DNA of 64,000 bases from a virus: IMG/VR virus record IMGVR_UViG_3300046008_000291, positions 62,001-126,000 of that record; one strand, 5' to 3'. The stretch's first letter is position 1. Each line of letters opens with the position of its first letter. The translations under genes were made by a program, and so were the position numbers. This document shows positions 33,888 through 42,117 of the stretch, in pieces. The notes under the pieces were generated by a model. That model did not search any database. It saw nothing but the letters and a program-made list of their open reading frames with translations, and was not told the origin of the DNA.

Positions 33888-35660
33888 TTAAATTACTTCT
33901 ACGTCAGTACTATATGATGTAAACCCATTTTCTTTGGTTACAGTCATAATGTTATTAACTCGCCCCGCAAGTTCATCTTTATGCGAAACAAGCCAAATAC
34001 TTTTCTCATGCTCTCTAGACATTTTTTTAAGTATACCCAATGAACTTTCAACTCCGCTACTGTCCATGCCGCTGTCAATAAGCTCATCAATGAATAATAA
34101 GTTAATAGGATTGTATAAACTTTCCCAGACATCACGGAATGCCCACGATAAACTTAATATCAAGCGATTGCGTTCACCACGTGATAAGTTATCAAAGTCT
34201 AGTTCACGGCCTAACTCTGTAATTTCTACACTTAAATCGTTTAAGAATGTTACTGTATGTGGCAATCCTATACGATCTAAGTATTGACTTAGGCGTGCGT
34301 TTAAATGCGACAAGTTTTGATCAATAATACGTTTACGAATAAAGCTATCTTTGTTAGTTAATAGTTTCAACAAGAAGTCTTGATGTTCTTTTAACTTAAC
34401 TAGCTCGTTCATAGTAGTATAATCAGTTTCTACTAATGCAGTCTGTGTCATCTCTTCGATTTGTTCATCATATGGATCAACTTCTGTAGCCTTAGCGGCC
34501 AACTGTGTTTCTAAACTAGTAATAGAACCCTTGTGATGAAACGCATCTGCTTCTTTATCGTAATATACTCGAGGTTGCGCACCAAGAGGACCAATTTCTG
34601 TTTTAGCACCTATCAGCGCCGTTAATTGTGTTTGATCAGTTTGGTACTGTGTAGTAGCAGTTTCGAGTGATGTACGTTTAGCCGCTAACACTTCTTCGTG
34701 TTTGCTATCGTGAAAATGTTGACCGCAAGCATAACAAGTATGTGCTTCGAGGTCGGCAATTTCTTTAGTAACTTTATCTATAGTCTTTTGTTCACGGGCA
34801 ATATCTGCTTCGCTACGCAAAATGGCCTTGGTCAAATCATCTAAGTCTTTACGCTGTTGGTTGTAAGCAGTAAGCGCAGTGTGTGCCGCTAGCTCTTGTT
34901 CAATATCAATTTTACGTAGTTCTGTAAGGGCATTTTGTAGTTTTACTGTGTCATCTGCATGCTTGGTAGTCCACATAGTTTGCCGGCGTTTTAAGCTGTC
35001 AATTTGCTCTTGAATACGACCATTTGCGTCGGTTATAGCCTTAATATTGAACTCTTCTTGCTGTATTGCATCCTTAGTAGCACGACCCAACTCTTTAAGT
35101 TTTTCTGCCTTTTCACTTAAGACAGTGATACCAAGTAGCTGTTCAATAATTTCACGTTGGTCGTTAGATTTAAGACTAAGGAATGGTTCGGTGTAGGTAT
35201 TAAGCGCAACAATGTGTTTGAACATATTGTGCGACATGCTTAACAAACGTTCAATTTCAGCCTGTGTTTCTCTACTATCGCCTTGACTTTCGTCGGTAAT
35301 TTCTTTTTCTTCATCACCTACATAAAACTTCATTATGTTTGGCTTACGACCACGTTCAATCTTATAGTCTTGCCCGTTATGTTCAAATTCAACAGTAACC
35401 AACATGTTCTTACCGTTAGTTTTGTTAATTAAATTATCACGTTTGATATTGGTTAATGCCTGCCCAAACAGACTGTAGCTTAAGGCATTGATAATAGTTG
35501 TTTTACCAGTGCCATTACGTGCGCCACTATCATCGCCGCCTAAGTCAACGTTAACACCTAATACTAATGTCAGGTCGTTGCGGTCAAAGTCCACAGCTTG
35601 TGTTGCATTACCAACACTCATGAAGTTCTTGACTGTAAGATTTTTTATTTTAAATGTCAT
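33888..35660 (-). CDS. 46: Recombination endonuclease subunit gp46 (SbcC/Rad50-like)
   Basis: A 590-residue SMC-type ATPase. The Walker A motif GARNGTGKTT is at residues 46-55; coiled coils surround a zinc hook CYAC near residue 308; the ABC signature NLSRGERNRL is near 490 and the Walker B motif LLFIDEL near 521. With gp47 it forms the Mre11/Rad50-like nuclease that resects DNA ends and drives recombination-dependent replication in T4. It has its own sigma70-type promoter (35698-35726) inside the upstream gene. In T4, genes 46 and 47 are close together; here two unrelated genes separate them. Confidence 0.95.
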   Translation of the reverse strand: MTFKIKNLTVKNFMSVGNATQAVDFDRNDLTLVLGVNVDLGGDDSGARNGTGKTTIINALSYSLFGQALTNIKRDNLINKTNGKNMLVTVEFEHNGQDYKIERGRKPNIMKFYVGDEEKEITDESQGDSRETQAEIERLLSMSHNMFKHIVALNTYTEPFLSLKSNDQREIIEQLLGITVLSEKAEKLKELGRATKDAIQQEEFNIKAITDANGRIQEQIDSLKRRQTMWTTKHADDTVKLQNALTELRKIDIEQELAAHTALTAYNQQRKDLDDLTKAILRSEADIAREQKTIDKVTKEIADLEAHTCYACGQHFHDSKHEEVLAAKRTSLETATTQYQTDQTQLTALIGAKTEIGPLGAQPRVYYDKEADAFHHKGSITSLETQLAAKATEVDPYDEQIEEMTQTALVETDYTTMNELVKLKEHQDFLLKLLTNKDSFIRKRIIDQNLSHLNARLSQYLDRIGLPHTVTFLNDLSVEITELGRELDFDNLSRGERNRLILSLSWAFRDVWESLYNPINLLFIDELIDSGMDSSGVESSLGILKKMSREHEKSIWLVSHKDELAGRVNNIMTVTKENGFTSYSTDVEVI

Positions 35661-35673
35661 AATTTCTCATCAT

Positions 35674-36375
35674 TTATTTTGTCAGGTGCTTTTGTATATT
35701 ATAATACCTTTTAGGATCATAGTCAATGAAATCACAGTTAGGTTTGACTATGGTATCTAACCATTCAAGTTGTACAGCAGAATGCGGCTGTGCCAATCCA
35801 GAGTCAAGGTCTTTGTACGTGCTAATTAATCTAAAGCTACTTAAATCTTGGTCTATCCAAGGTAAATTTTTAACAGCAATGGCCATCGGACCGTCGAAAT
35901 TAAAGTCATATGCTAGAGTAAACACAAAAGGTATATTTTTATTTTTTAATAGAGTTGATGCGGCTAACATATACGATTGACTGCGCTGAGTTGCTTGCCA
36001 TTCTTTAATATATCTATTATGATATTCTTTTATATATTGATTGTTGCTGGAACTAGTAACCCACCAATCTTGATTATTAGATTGCACAATATTAAAATGA
36101 TACACAGGATCGATCTTTGCCTGCTCTTGCCAAAATTCATCAGCTACTAAATCAATTCGTGCGGGTATAGTCCATTGAATAATTGCACAGTCGATATTTT
36201 CAGTTTCAATTGATTCTGCAACCTGCATTAATATCAACTCATTACTAGCACCGATTACAGATTTATTTTTAATCTGTAATGAATCCGACGTCATTAACTG
36301 TAATAACGTTGGCCATTTTTTAAAGTCGTTGTCGACTCCATTGCCGTCACTAATTGCTAATAAGGTTTTTTTCAT
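35674..36375 (-). CDS. Unknown protein, possibly SGNH-hydrolase-like (233 aa)
   Basis: A 233-residue protein. It starts KKTLLAISDGNGVDNDF, reminiscent of the GDSxS beginning of SGNH hydrolases but with the catalytic serine replaced or shifted. The centre has IDCAIIQWTIPARID (a strand followed by a turn), and the end has AQPHSAVQLEWLDTI, which resembles the D/HxxH block of SGNH enzymes in phages. It overlaps the upstream P-loop gene by 26 bases and lies 13 bases before gp46, so it is transcribed with gp47. Its function is unknown. The hydrolase link is tentative because the nucleophile motif is not intact. Confidence 0.45.
   Translation of the reverse strand: MKKTLLAISDGNGVDNDFKKWPTLLQLMTSDSLQIKNKSVIGASNELILMQVAESIETENIDCAIIQWTIPARIDLVADEFWQEQAKIDPVYHFNIVQSNNQDWWVTSSSNNQYIKEYHNRYIKEWQATQRSQSYMLAASTLLKNKNIPFVFTLAYDFNFDGPMAIAVKNLPWIDQDLSSFRLISTYKDLDSGLAQPHSAVQLEWLDTIVKPNCDFIDYDPKRYYNIQKHLTK
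35698..35726 (-). promoter_or_regulatory. Sigma70-type promoter for gp46
   Basis: On the minus strand: TTGACT (35726-35721), a 17-base spacer, then TATAAT (35703-35698). It matches 11 of 12 consensus bases at optimal spacing. It lies inside the end of the 233-residue gene and would start a transcript about 31 bases before the gp46 ATG. This fits early expression of recombination functions. Confidence 0.78.
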
Positions 36376-37243
36376 TTATTTTAATAATTGCTTGTTGTAT
36401 TTGTTCAGTAGACTGAAACCAATTGCGATAGTCATATACTGGAATTTCAATATTATATCGTTTTTCTATACAATAGTTAATATATCCCTGTTCGTGTAGA
36501 TCAACTATATGAGATATATCAATATTTTTGTTATTTTCCAATGCAGATAAAATTAAATTGGCATGAAAGTATACACTAAAATATTTTGAATTAGCTGTAA
36601 ACCAATCGGCTAACACTAATGTTAACCTATCTTCATTGATTAGTTTCATACCCAACTGGTTGATTAATTTTTTTATAGTATTAATTGGCGATATTAACAA
36701 CTGTTCAAAACTCAAATTGATCGTTGATTCAGTTGGCTCCCAACCATATGACCAGTTGTGATACATTAAAGTAAAATCTTCTCGCTGAGCATAATCTTCT
36801 GCGGCATCGGACCAATTGTTTTGTACATGTTCGCTGTGATTGGCATTAAGATCCTGACATACAGCTTTGATTATGCAGGTTTGATATATTATAGGTCTAA
36901 CAGCAGGGTCGATTACTATGCGTACAATCTTAGCATTTGGAAATGTTAAGTTTATTTTATCGTAACAGTCGTTATTGATCCCATTGTCGCACAGGACTAC
37001 TACTTTATTATTCTTTGGGTCAATGTCGCAGTGCAGTTGGTATTCAGTCGGATCCATAAAATACGTATTGGTATACATTACAATACTATGACTGTTTCCG
37101 TCTTGACTAAAAGTTAATTCGTTATTTGATAATTTAACTGTTTGGTCTGCAAATTCACTTAATATATAGTATAGAAAATTTCCAAACCCACCAGAAGGGT
37201 AACTTATACAAATAATGTCGTTACTATCGGTGCAGAACCTCAT
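36350..37243 (-). CDS. P-loop sulfotransferase-like protein (297 aa)
   Basis: A 297-residue protein. Near the N-terminus, IICISYPSGGFGNFLYYIL (P-loop at residues 15-22) resembles the 5'-phosphosulfate-binding loop of sulfotransferases. INLSFEQLLISPINTIKKLI near residues 175-195 resembles the sulfotransferase segment ending in a helix with a short loss of charge. The middle part has strands and conserved Trp/Tyr residues. It overlaps gp47 as ATGA and the next gene by 26 bases, so the three genes are tightly coupled. A role in modifying a host or phage glycan or small molecule is possible. The family call is tentative. Confidence 0.45.
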   Translation of the reverse strand: MRFCTDSNDIICISYPSGGFGNFLYYILSEFADQTVKLSNNELTFSQDGNSHSIVMYTNTYFMDPTEYQLHCDIDPKNNKVVVLCDNGINNDCYDKINLTFPNAKIVRIVIDPAVRPIIYQTCIIKAVCQDLNANHSEHVQNNWSDAAEDYAQREDFTLMYHNWSYGWEPTESTINLSFEQLLISPINTIKKLINQLGMKLINEDRLTLVLADWFTANSKYFSVYFHANLILSALENNKNIDISHIVDLHEQGYINYCIEKRYNIEIPVYDYRNWFQSTEQIQQAIIKINEKNLISN

Positions 37244-38256
37244 AGATTCCTGTAGATGTCTAACAATAAGTTAGGATTATAATGATCACTGTTAATAGCT
37301 GTTAGTTGACTAGTTACAATAGTATCGATACTTTCAAATTGAATATTACCTAACATAATATCTGTGCCAATGTCAGTATGCTTGACTGGGATTAATGTAA
37401 GTTCACGTAGATTATACGTACCTACGAATGTTTCTTTAATAAACGTTGCTTCTTCGTACGAAATATCCACGTCGATGTTTACACGACAGTGCATGCCTTT
37501 TTGTAGTAGTGTTTCTGGTGTTTTTAAAATATTACTTAGGCTATAAACACGATACTTGGGCTGATCCGGCCAAGCATGAAACGTTGGCTCATTGCCCCAC
37601 TCTAATATCATCATGCCACGTTCATCGTCACCTGCATCTGCATAGTTGTGCGGAAACGCATTGCCTACATAGGTAATATTCTTACCTGTTTGACGTTTAT
37701 GAAAATGCCCACTGTATACATGATCAATGTGCCCGAAGTCTTCACGTCTAATCTCACCGTGTTCTGGCATCTGTACCATAGCATTCATGTAATAGCCTGG
37801 TAATTCAAAATGCCCAAACATATACTTGGCATTGATCTTAGGAATCTTTTTATGATCGTCGCCTACTAACCAGGGCACAATACTAACATCGCCCTCTTGA
37901 TAGAAGTCGTTGATAATTTCAATGTTAGGAATATGTCTAGCCCATTCAGCTGACTGTATATCACGCTTGTCACGATAATATAAATCATGATTGCCCGGAA
38001 TGAATATAACACGCTCAAAGGCTCGGCCCAACAACTCAAGTGCTGTTAGGCTGTAGTTTAACGTAATGATATTAATTGCCGCGCGGTTATTGTGCCAATC
38101 ACCTAACATAAAGCAAACATCACAACCTTCTTCTTTAGCTTTGCTAATAAACCACTTAACAAAGTTTAAACAATCATCGTTGTGTGTTTGACTATTTGAC
38201 TTTAAGCCAAAATGTATGTCAGTCAGAATTGCTGCTTTTTTAAATAAATTTGTCAT
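37240..38256 (-). CDS. 47: Recombination endonuclease subunit gp47 (SbcD/Mre11-like)
   Basis: A 338-residue calcineurin-type phosphoesterase. The metal-binding motifs are in order: LTDIHFG (D13, H15), LGDWHNN near 50-57, IPGNHDLYY near 90-98, GHFELPGY, and YSGHFHKRQ. It is the nuclease partner of gp46. A sigma70-type promoter lies directly upstream, with the -10 box six bases from the ATG, so the mRNA would have almost no leader. Its stop overlaps the P-loop gene as ATGA. Unlike T4, it is separated from gp46 by two genes. Confidence 0.93.
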   Translation of the reverse strand: MTNLFKKAAILTDIHFGLKSNSQTHNDDCLNFVKWFISKAKEEGCDVCFMLGDWHNNRAAINIITLNYSLTALELLGRAFERVIFIPGNHDLYYRDKRDIQSAEWARHIPNIEIINDFYQEGDVSIVPWLVGDDHKKIPKINAKYMFGHFELPGYYMNAMVQMPEHGEIRREDFGHIDHVYSGHFHKRQTGKNITYVGNAFPHNYADAGDDERGMMILEWGNEPTFHAWPDQPKYRVYSLSNILKTPETLLQKGMHCRVNIDVDISYEEATFIKETFVGTYNLRELTLIPVKHTDIGTDIMLGNIQFESIDTIVTSQLTAINSDHYNPNLLLDIYRNL

Positions 38257-38262
38257 ATAATT

Positions 38263-38292
38263 AGTATACGTGAAATAACCTTAAGTTGTCTA
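38263..38292 (-). promoter_or_regulatory. Sigma70-type promoter for gp47, leaderless
   Basis: On the minus strand: TAGACA (38292-38287), an 18-base spacer, then TATACT (38268-38263) followed by AATTAT and the ATG at 38256. Five of six bases match in each box. Transcription would begin at or beside the start codon. The sequence TATACTAATTA recurs before gp55. Confidence 0.65.
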
Positions 38293-38308
38293 GTGAAAGT
38301 TAGCCAAA

Positions 38309-39559
38309 TTACCTGTTGGAATGAAAATTATCCTCGCTTAAATCTGTAATAGGATCCCAATAAGGTTGTATTAATTTAAAATATTCCGGAAATGCATCGG
38401 CGAACTTCTGCTCACGATATAAGTCCTGCCGTTTAGTCCATATTACAAATTGTTTCCATAACATAGGATTATGTTCTTGTAAAGTCAAATAACCGAGCAA
38501 CTCTGTATTATTTGTCTGTGCTATTAAAGCAGTCTTGACTGATTCGGGTGCAATGTGTACTGCTAACCAAGCCGGACTGTTAACCATGTTAATATAATAA
38601 GGTCCAATTTTATCTTCAACCCATGCAGTCAATCGATCAATGGATCCTGCATTTAATACACTAACAGTAAGTGAGCCCATGGTATAAATTTCGCAATCCA
38701 TGGTACCTTTAAGTCCCAGTATATGATCAGCAACTAGATTCATTTCGTCCCATTTACCTGGCCATCGCAGATACTCAAATTCTTGTTCAAGCCCGTCGAT
38801 ACTCATAGCAATTTCAATACGTTTGAAATTATTCCAAGCACGTTTTAATCGTTCAGTTGGATGATTGGTACAATTGGTACTATAATACAAAGTAATGTTC
38901 TTGCTTAATCCCTGCTGAACCAGGTACTCTAATAGATCTAACTGCGTGGTATTCAAGAACGGATCACCACCAAAGAAGTCAATTTTTTCTAAATTATGGG
39001 CAATACTATAGTACTGACTAAAATCCATGTGCTTAGGTGGCAGCTTAGGGATGAATTTATTCCATTGTTCAATTTTACCATTGGATCGCTCTTCAGTCTT
39101 ATATTTTTCAAGATAATATAATCCTTCGGGTGTATATGAATTAGTATCCCACCCTCCGCAACTTCTACAGGCTAAATTACATACATTACTACTTTTAAAT
39201 ACTGCTGTTTTAGGCCCTTGTTGCCATTTACCACTACGAATAAAGTCCTCATAATCGTTAGGGAAATATTCAATTTGTCGCTGACGTAGACTTTTCTTAC
39301 CAGAATCTTCTTCGGCCCAACAACGGTGACAGGCACTTGGACGATCACCGTTGATAAATTCTGCCCTAAGTTGATTTAGTTCTGCACTGTCCCATCGTTG
39401 TTCTGGAGTTAGGTCACCGTGATGCCATTCGCCAGCACCAAACGCACACGGGCTATTACGCCCGTATGGGTTCTGCCTAATACTTTGAAAGGGTGCAATA
39501 CAAAAATTTGCCGGAGGCGTTTCTGGTATTAGTTGATGCAACTCAATGATTTTACTCAT
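38309..39559 (-). CDS. Twitch-type radical SAM protein
   Basis: The start is placed at the ATG at 39559, giving 416 residues and an 8-base overlap with gp55. An upstream ATG at 39625 would overlap gp55 by 74 bases. The radical SAM cluster motif CNLACRSC (C-x3-C-x2-C) is at about residues 127-134. An N-terminal region with further cysteines (CIAPFQSIR, SPCAFGAG, ACHRC) resembles the twitch/SPASM-type auxiliary part placed before the core. FFGGDPFLN is the SAM-binding GGEP-like motif, and YYSTNCTN follows. Proteins of this kind are common in aquatic T4-like phages; their substrates are unknown. It is translationally coupled to the late sigma factor. Confidence 0.85.
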   Translation of the reverse strand: MSKIIELHQLIPETPPANFCIAPFQSIRQNPYGRNSPCAFGAGEWHHGDLTPEQRWDSAELNQLRAEFINGDRPSACHRCWAEEDSGKKSLRQRQIEYFPNDYEDFIRSGKWQQGPKTAVFKSSNVCNLACRSCGGWDTNSYTPEGLYYLEKYKTEERSNGKIEQWNKFIPKLPPKHMDFSQYYSIAHNLEKIDFFGGDPFLNTTQLDLLEYLVQQGLSKNITLYYSTNCTNHPTERLKRAWNNFKRIEIAMSIDGLEQEFEYLRWPGKWDEMNLVADHILGLKGTMDCEIYTMGSLTVSVLNAGSIDRLTAWVEDKIGPYYINMVNSPAWLAVHIAPESVKTALIAQTNNTELLGYLTLQEHNPMLWKQFVIWTKRQDLYREQKFADAFPEYFKLIQPYWDPITDLSEDNFHSNR

Positions 39560-40445
39560 CTGCTCCGTGTCCGCCACCACCCCACGAACCACCGCCTTGA
39601 TTCTGTCTAGTATAACTAGGTGCAAAGTTATTCATCTCTAAGATGTCATCACGAATGTTTTGATTACGCTTTTCGATGTTTAGCACACGGGTGAAGCTGT
39701 TAGTGATAGCTGCTGTGTAATAGGCAAACGGATTGTCTGATTTACTTTCGTCAAACTGTAGGCCAATTTGACTTAGTTGTAATAATGCCTGACTGCGCAT
39801 TTCGTCATTGTAGGTGTACCCACGCCAGTTACTACGAGTAGCATAACGTTCACATAGCTTAACAAACATATGAGCTAACTTAGCAGTCATCTGACCGTGA
39901 TCTCTACTGAATTTACCAGTTTCTAAATCGCCCTTCCAGTGACTCTTGCCTACTATAACAGGAGTTAATTCTTCAGTTACTGAATAATGAAAGAATGGGG
40001 GAAAGTTTAGTTTAACGTACTTAGTAGCACCTTTGACCTTAACTGCCGGTTCATCATATTCAGTTTCAAATAAATCCTCATCGTAAGCTTCTTGAGCTTT
40101 GGCATCGGATTTTTTCTGTTTAACTTCGTCGATAGGTATATGTTCCCATGTCATGACACGGAATACAATATCAGTTACTGGAATATTTTCCACAGGAATT
40201 GCAAATTCGTCTAATTTGCGTTTGTTACCTAATAAAAGCTCGGCTTCTTGTGCTTCTTTAGCTAACCTAGTTGCACGTGTTGCTCTTGCTTCTGCTACGG
40301 ATTTTTTGTTTATTGCACTAACATTTGATACAATAGCATCGTATACGGTTACTTCTTTATTAATGAAGCTACAATATGCTAATTTACTTTTTGCTATTTC
40401 TTTTAATATGTCTTTGTTGTTGAGATAATTAATTTTACGAGCCAC
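39552..40445 (-). CDS. 55: Late transcription sigma factor gp55
   Basis: A 297-residue protein. The C-terminal half carries the conserved gp55 core: FPPFFHY, then GKSHWKGDLETGKFS, MTAKLAHMFVKLCERYATRSNWRGYTY, MRSQALLQLSQIGLQFDES and NPFAYYTAAITNSFTRVLNIEKR, which correspond to sigma region 2. The first 130 residues are a charged extension and the C-terminus is Gly-rich. gp55 directs host RNA polymerase to TATAAATA late promoters, which are present in this window. The start is GTG at 40445 with AAGGAA upstream. It lies divergently from the late baseplate operon at 40571. Confidence 0.9.
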   Translation of the reverse strand: MARKINYLNNKDILKEIAKSKLAYCSFINKEVTVYDAIVSNVSAINKKSVAEARATRATRLAKEAQEAELLLGNKRKLDEFAIPVENIPVTDIVFRVMTWEHIPIDEVKQKKSDAKAQEAYDEDLFETEYDEPAVKVKGATKYVKLNFPPFFHYSVTEELTPVIVGKSHWKGDLETGKFSRDHGQMTAKLAHMFVKLCERYATRSNWRGYTYNDEMRSQALLQLSQIGLQFDESKSDNPFAYYTAAITNSFTRVLNIEKRNQNIRDDILEMNNFAPSYTRQNQGGGSWGGGGHGADE

Positions 40446-40466
40446 AGTGTTTGGTTCCTTTTAATT

Positions 40467-40472
40467 AGTATA
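40467..40472 (-). promoter_or_regulatory. -10-like box for gp55
   Basis: The minus strand reads TATACTAATTA, the same sequence as before gp47, about 22 bases upstream of the GTG start of gp55. A -35 element is weak (TTGTAT at an 18-base spacing), so this may be an extended -10 or factor-dependent promoter. Confidence 0.45.
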
Positions 40473-40539
40473 ACATAATAGCATTGCACTATACAACCTA
40501 TTTATGCGGACAATCTTTAACTGCTACTATTTCTCCGGT

Positions 40540-40557
40540 AATAAATACACTATAACA
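40540..40557 (+). promoter_or_regulatory. Late promoter for the baseplate operon
   Basis: AATAAATA followed by CACTATAACA. The box matches seven of eight bases of TATAAATA and carries the extended TATAACA element seen in this phage. It lies 23 bases before the ATG at 40571, with AGAGG as ribosome site. Confidence 0.7.
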
Positions 40558-40570
40558 CAGAGGTTTTATT

Positions 40571-41809
40571 ATGGCTCTAAATCCTACAGACGCACCCGTA
40601 TACGACAATAGAGGCGGATATGTACCAGGTCAAGTCGAATCCACTAATGGTGGATACGATCCTTATGCTCCACAAAACTACACTGGCGCTTATGCTCCAA
40701 GTTTTGCCGGTGGGTATAATGGCGAACAAGTATTAAGCAGTGGTGGCGGATATAATCCCAGTAACCCAAGCGCATACTTAACTGGTACAGATTCAATTGG
40801 CGGCCAAGCTGCAGTATCTGAGAATTACAATCAGGGCGCAGATTTTAGAGGCGGTTTCTACGGAGATCAAGTTGAGGAAAGCGGCGGCGGGCATGATCCA
40901 TCAAAAGATGTCAACTCCTATGAATCAGAAGCCGCAAGACGAAGCCTATTACCAGATAATGCCGCTGCGGCCGCAACAAAAAGTGATCCTTCAATAGCCA
41001 TACAAGATACAAATGCTAGTTCTAGCGGTGCCGCATCGGATGATGACTGGCGAGTACGCATAAGTTTAGCAGACAAAGCAACTATCTTTTACAAAGCAAG
41101 TGGCGCAAGTCCTAATAATCTTATGGCTCCGTTAAGAGAAACTAACGGAGTTATATTTCCGTATACACCGACTATAACAGTATCGCATGTAGCTAATTAC
41201 AGTCCAACTACTCCAGTACACAGTAATTATTCACAACAATTTTACACCAACAGTGAAGTAAGTGACATTACTATCGGTGGAGAATTTACTGTACAAGGCA
41301 TCGATGAAGGAAAATATTTACTAGCGGCTATCTACTTTTTTAGATCAGCTACTAAAATGTTCTTTGGTAGTGGAGCAAATGCAGGTAATCCACCGCCAAT
41401 TGTATTCTTGGATGGATACGGTAGTCACTATTTCCCACATGTGCCTTGTGTGATAACTAACTTTACACACACTATGCCAAACGAAGTTGATTATATACAA
41501 ATTCCAGTAACAACAACTACATTAACAGAGTCAACTGTTACTCCTTCGACTCCTATGAGTGTAGTGAATCAACTTGATAATCAAGGCATGCAATTTGCAC
41601 CACAGTGGGGTAGTAAAAAAGCCACTGCTGAATCGACTGTATCATCTTACAAGACAGTAACATCGTCGACAAGGGTGCCAGCAGTAAGTACGATATCAAT
41701 TACATTGAAACCAATATACAGTCGTAAAAATCTGCACGATAACTTTAATCTTGATGCATTTGCCGCAGGCAGACTAATACAAACTGCTACTACAGGAGGA
41801 TTCCTATAA
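40571..41809 (+). CDS. Baseplate-tail tube junction protein, gp48/gp54-like
   Basis: A 412-residue protein. Residues 1-150 are low-complexity and rich in Gly, Asn, Ser and Tyr with repeated GGxYxP-like units. From about residue 155 it has the tube-initiator pattern: WRVRISLADKATIFYK, then GVIFPYTPTITVSHVANYSP, EVSDITIGGEFTVQ, YLLAAIYFFRSATKMFFG and PPIVFLDGYGSHYF, ending VSTISITLKPIYSRKNLHDNFN. This matches gp48/gp54-type proteins that cap the baseplate and start tube growth; which of the two it replaces cannot be told. The long N-terminal low-complexity part is unusual. It heads the baseplate operon and its stop overlaps gp53 (TAATG). Confidence 0.72.
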   Translation: MALNPTDAPVYDNRGGYVPGQVESTNGGYDPYAPQNYTGAYAPSFAGGYNGEQVLSSGGGYNPSNPSAYLTGTDSIGGQAAVSENYNQGADFRGGFYGDQVEESGGGHDPSKDVNSYESEAARRSLLPDNAAAAATKSDPSIAIQDTNASSSGAASDDDWRVRISLADKATIFYKASGASPNNLMAPLRETNGVIFPYTPTITVSHVANYSPTTPVHSNYSQQFYTNSEVSDITIGGEFTVQGIDEGKYLLAAIYFFRSATKMFFGSGANAGNPPPIVFLDGYGSHYFPHVPCVITNFTHTMPNEVDYIQIPVTTTTLTESTVTPSTPMSVVNQLDNQGMQFAPQWGSKKATAESTVSSYKTVTSSTRVPAVSTISITLKPIYSRKNLHDNFNLDAFAAGRLIQTATTGGFL

Positions 41810-42114
41810 TGTCAGCGGTTACCTATAGTCAAACAAGTCCATATAGCAAAACAGACTCGTATGGATTCTTTTTAGATGTCACAACATTTAGAGATATACC
41901 GGCATTGGCTGCCGATGTAGTATATAGAATTGCTGCAACCTACAAATATCGTCCAGACTTGCTGGCATATGACCTGTATGGTGACAGTGCCTTGTGGTGG
42001 GTGTTTGCTATGCGCAATCCAAACACAATACAGGACCCGGTATTTGATTTCCTGCCAGGTACAACAATATTCATTCCTAAAAAAGAAACAATCATTGCGG
42101 CATTAGGATTATAG
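41809..42114 (+). CDS. 53: Baseplate wedge subunit gp53
   Basis: A 101-residue protein. YKYRPDLLAYDLYGDSALWWVFAMRNPN followed by PVFDFLPGTTIFIPKKETI is the gp53 family pattern, ending in a LysM-like segment (xxPGTTIFIP). gp53 joins the wedges to the central hub in T4. T4 gp53 is about 196 residues, so this is a short form as in other aquatic T4-like phages. The ATG overlaps the previous stop by one base, and the next gene starts three bases after its stop. Confidence 0.85.
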   Translation: MSAVTYSQTSPYSKTDSYGFFLDVTTFRDIPALAADVVYRIAATYKYRPDLLAYDLYGDSALWWVFAMRNPNTIQDPVFDFLPGTTIFIPKKETIIAALGL

Positions 42115-42117
42115 TAA

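Noticed and set aside
39560-39625. An upstream ATG at 39625 for the radical SAM gene.
   Set aside because: It would overlap the gp55 coding region by 74 bases and adds residues that are only gp55 sequence in another frame; the ATG at 39559 gives the usual short overlap.
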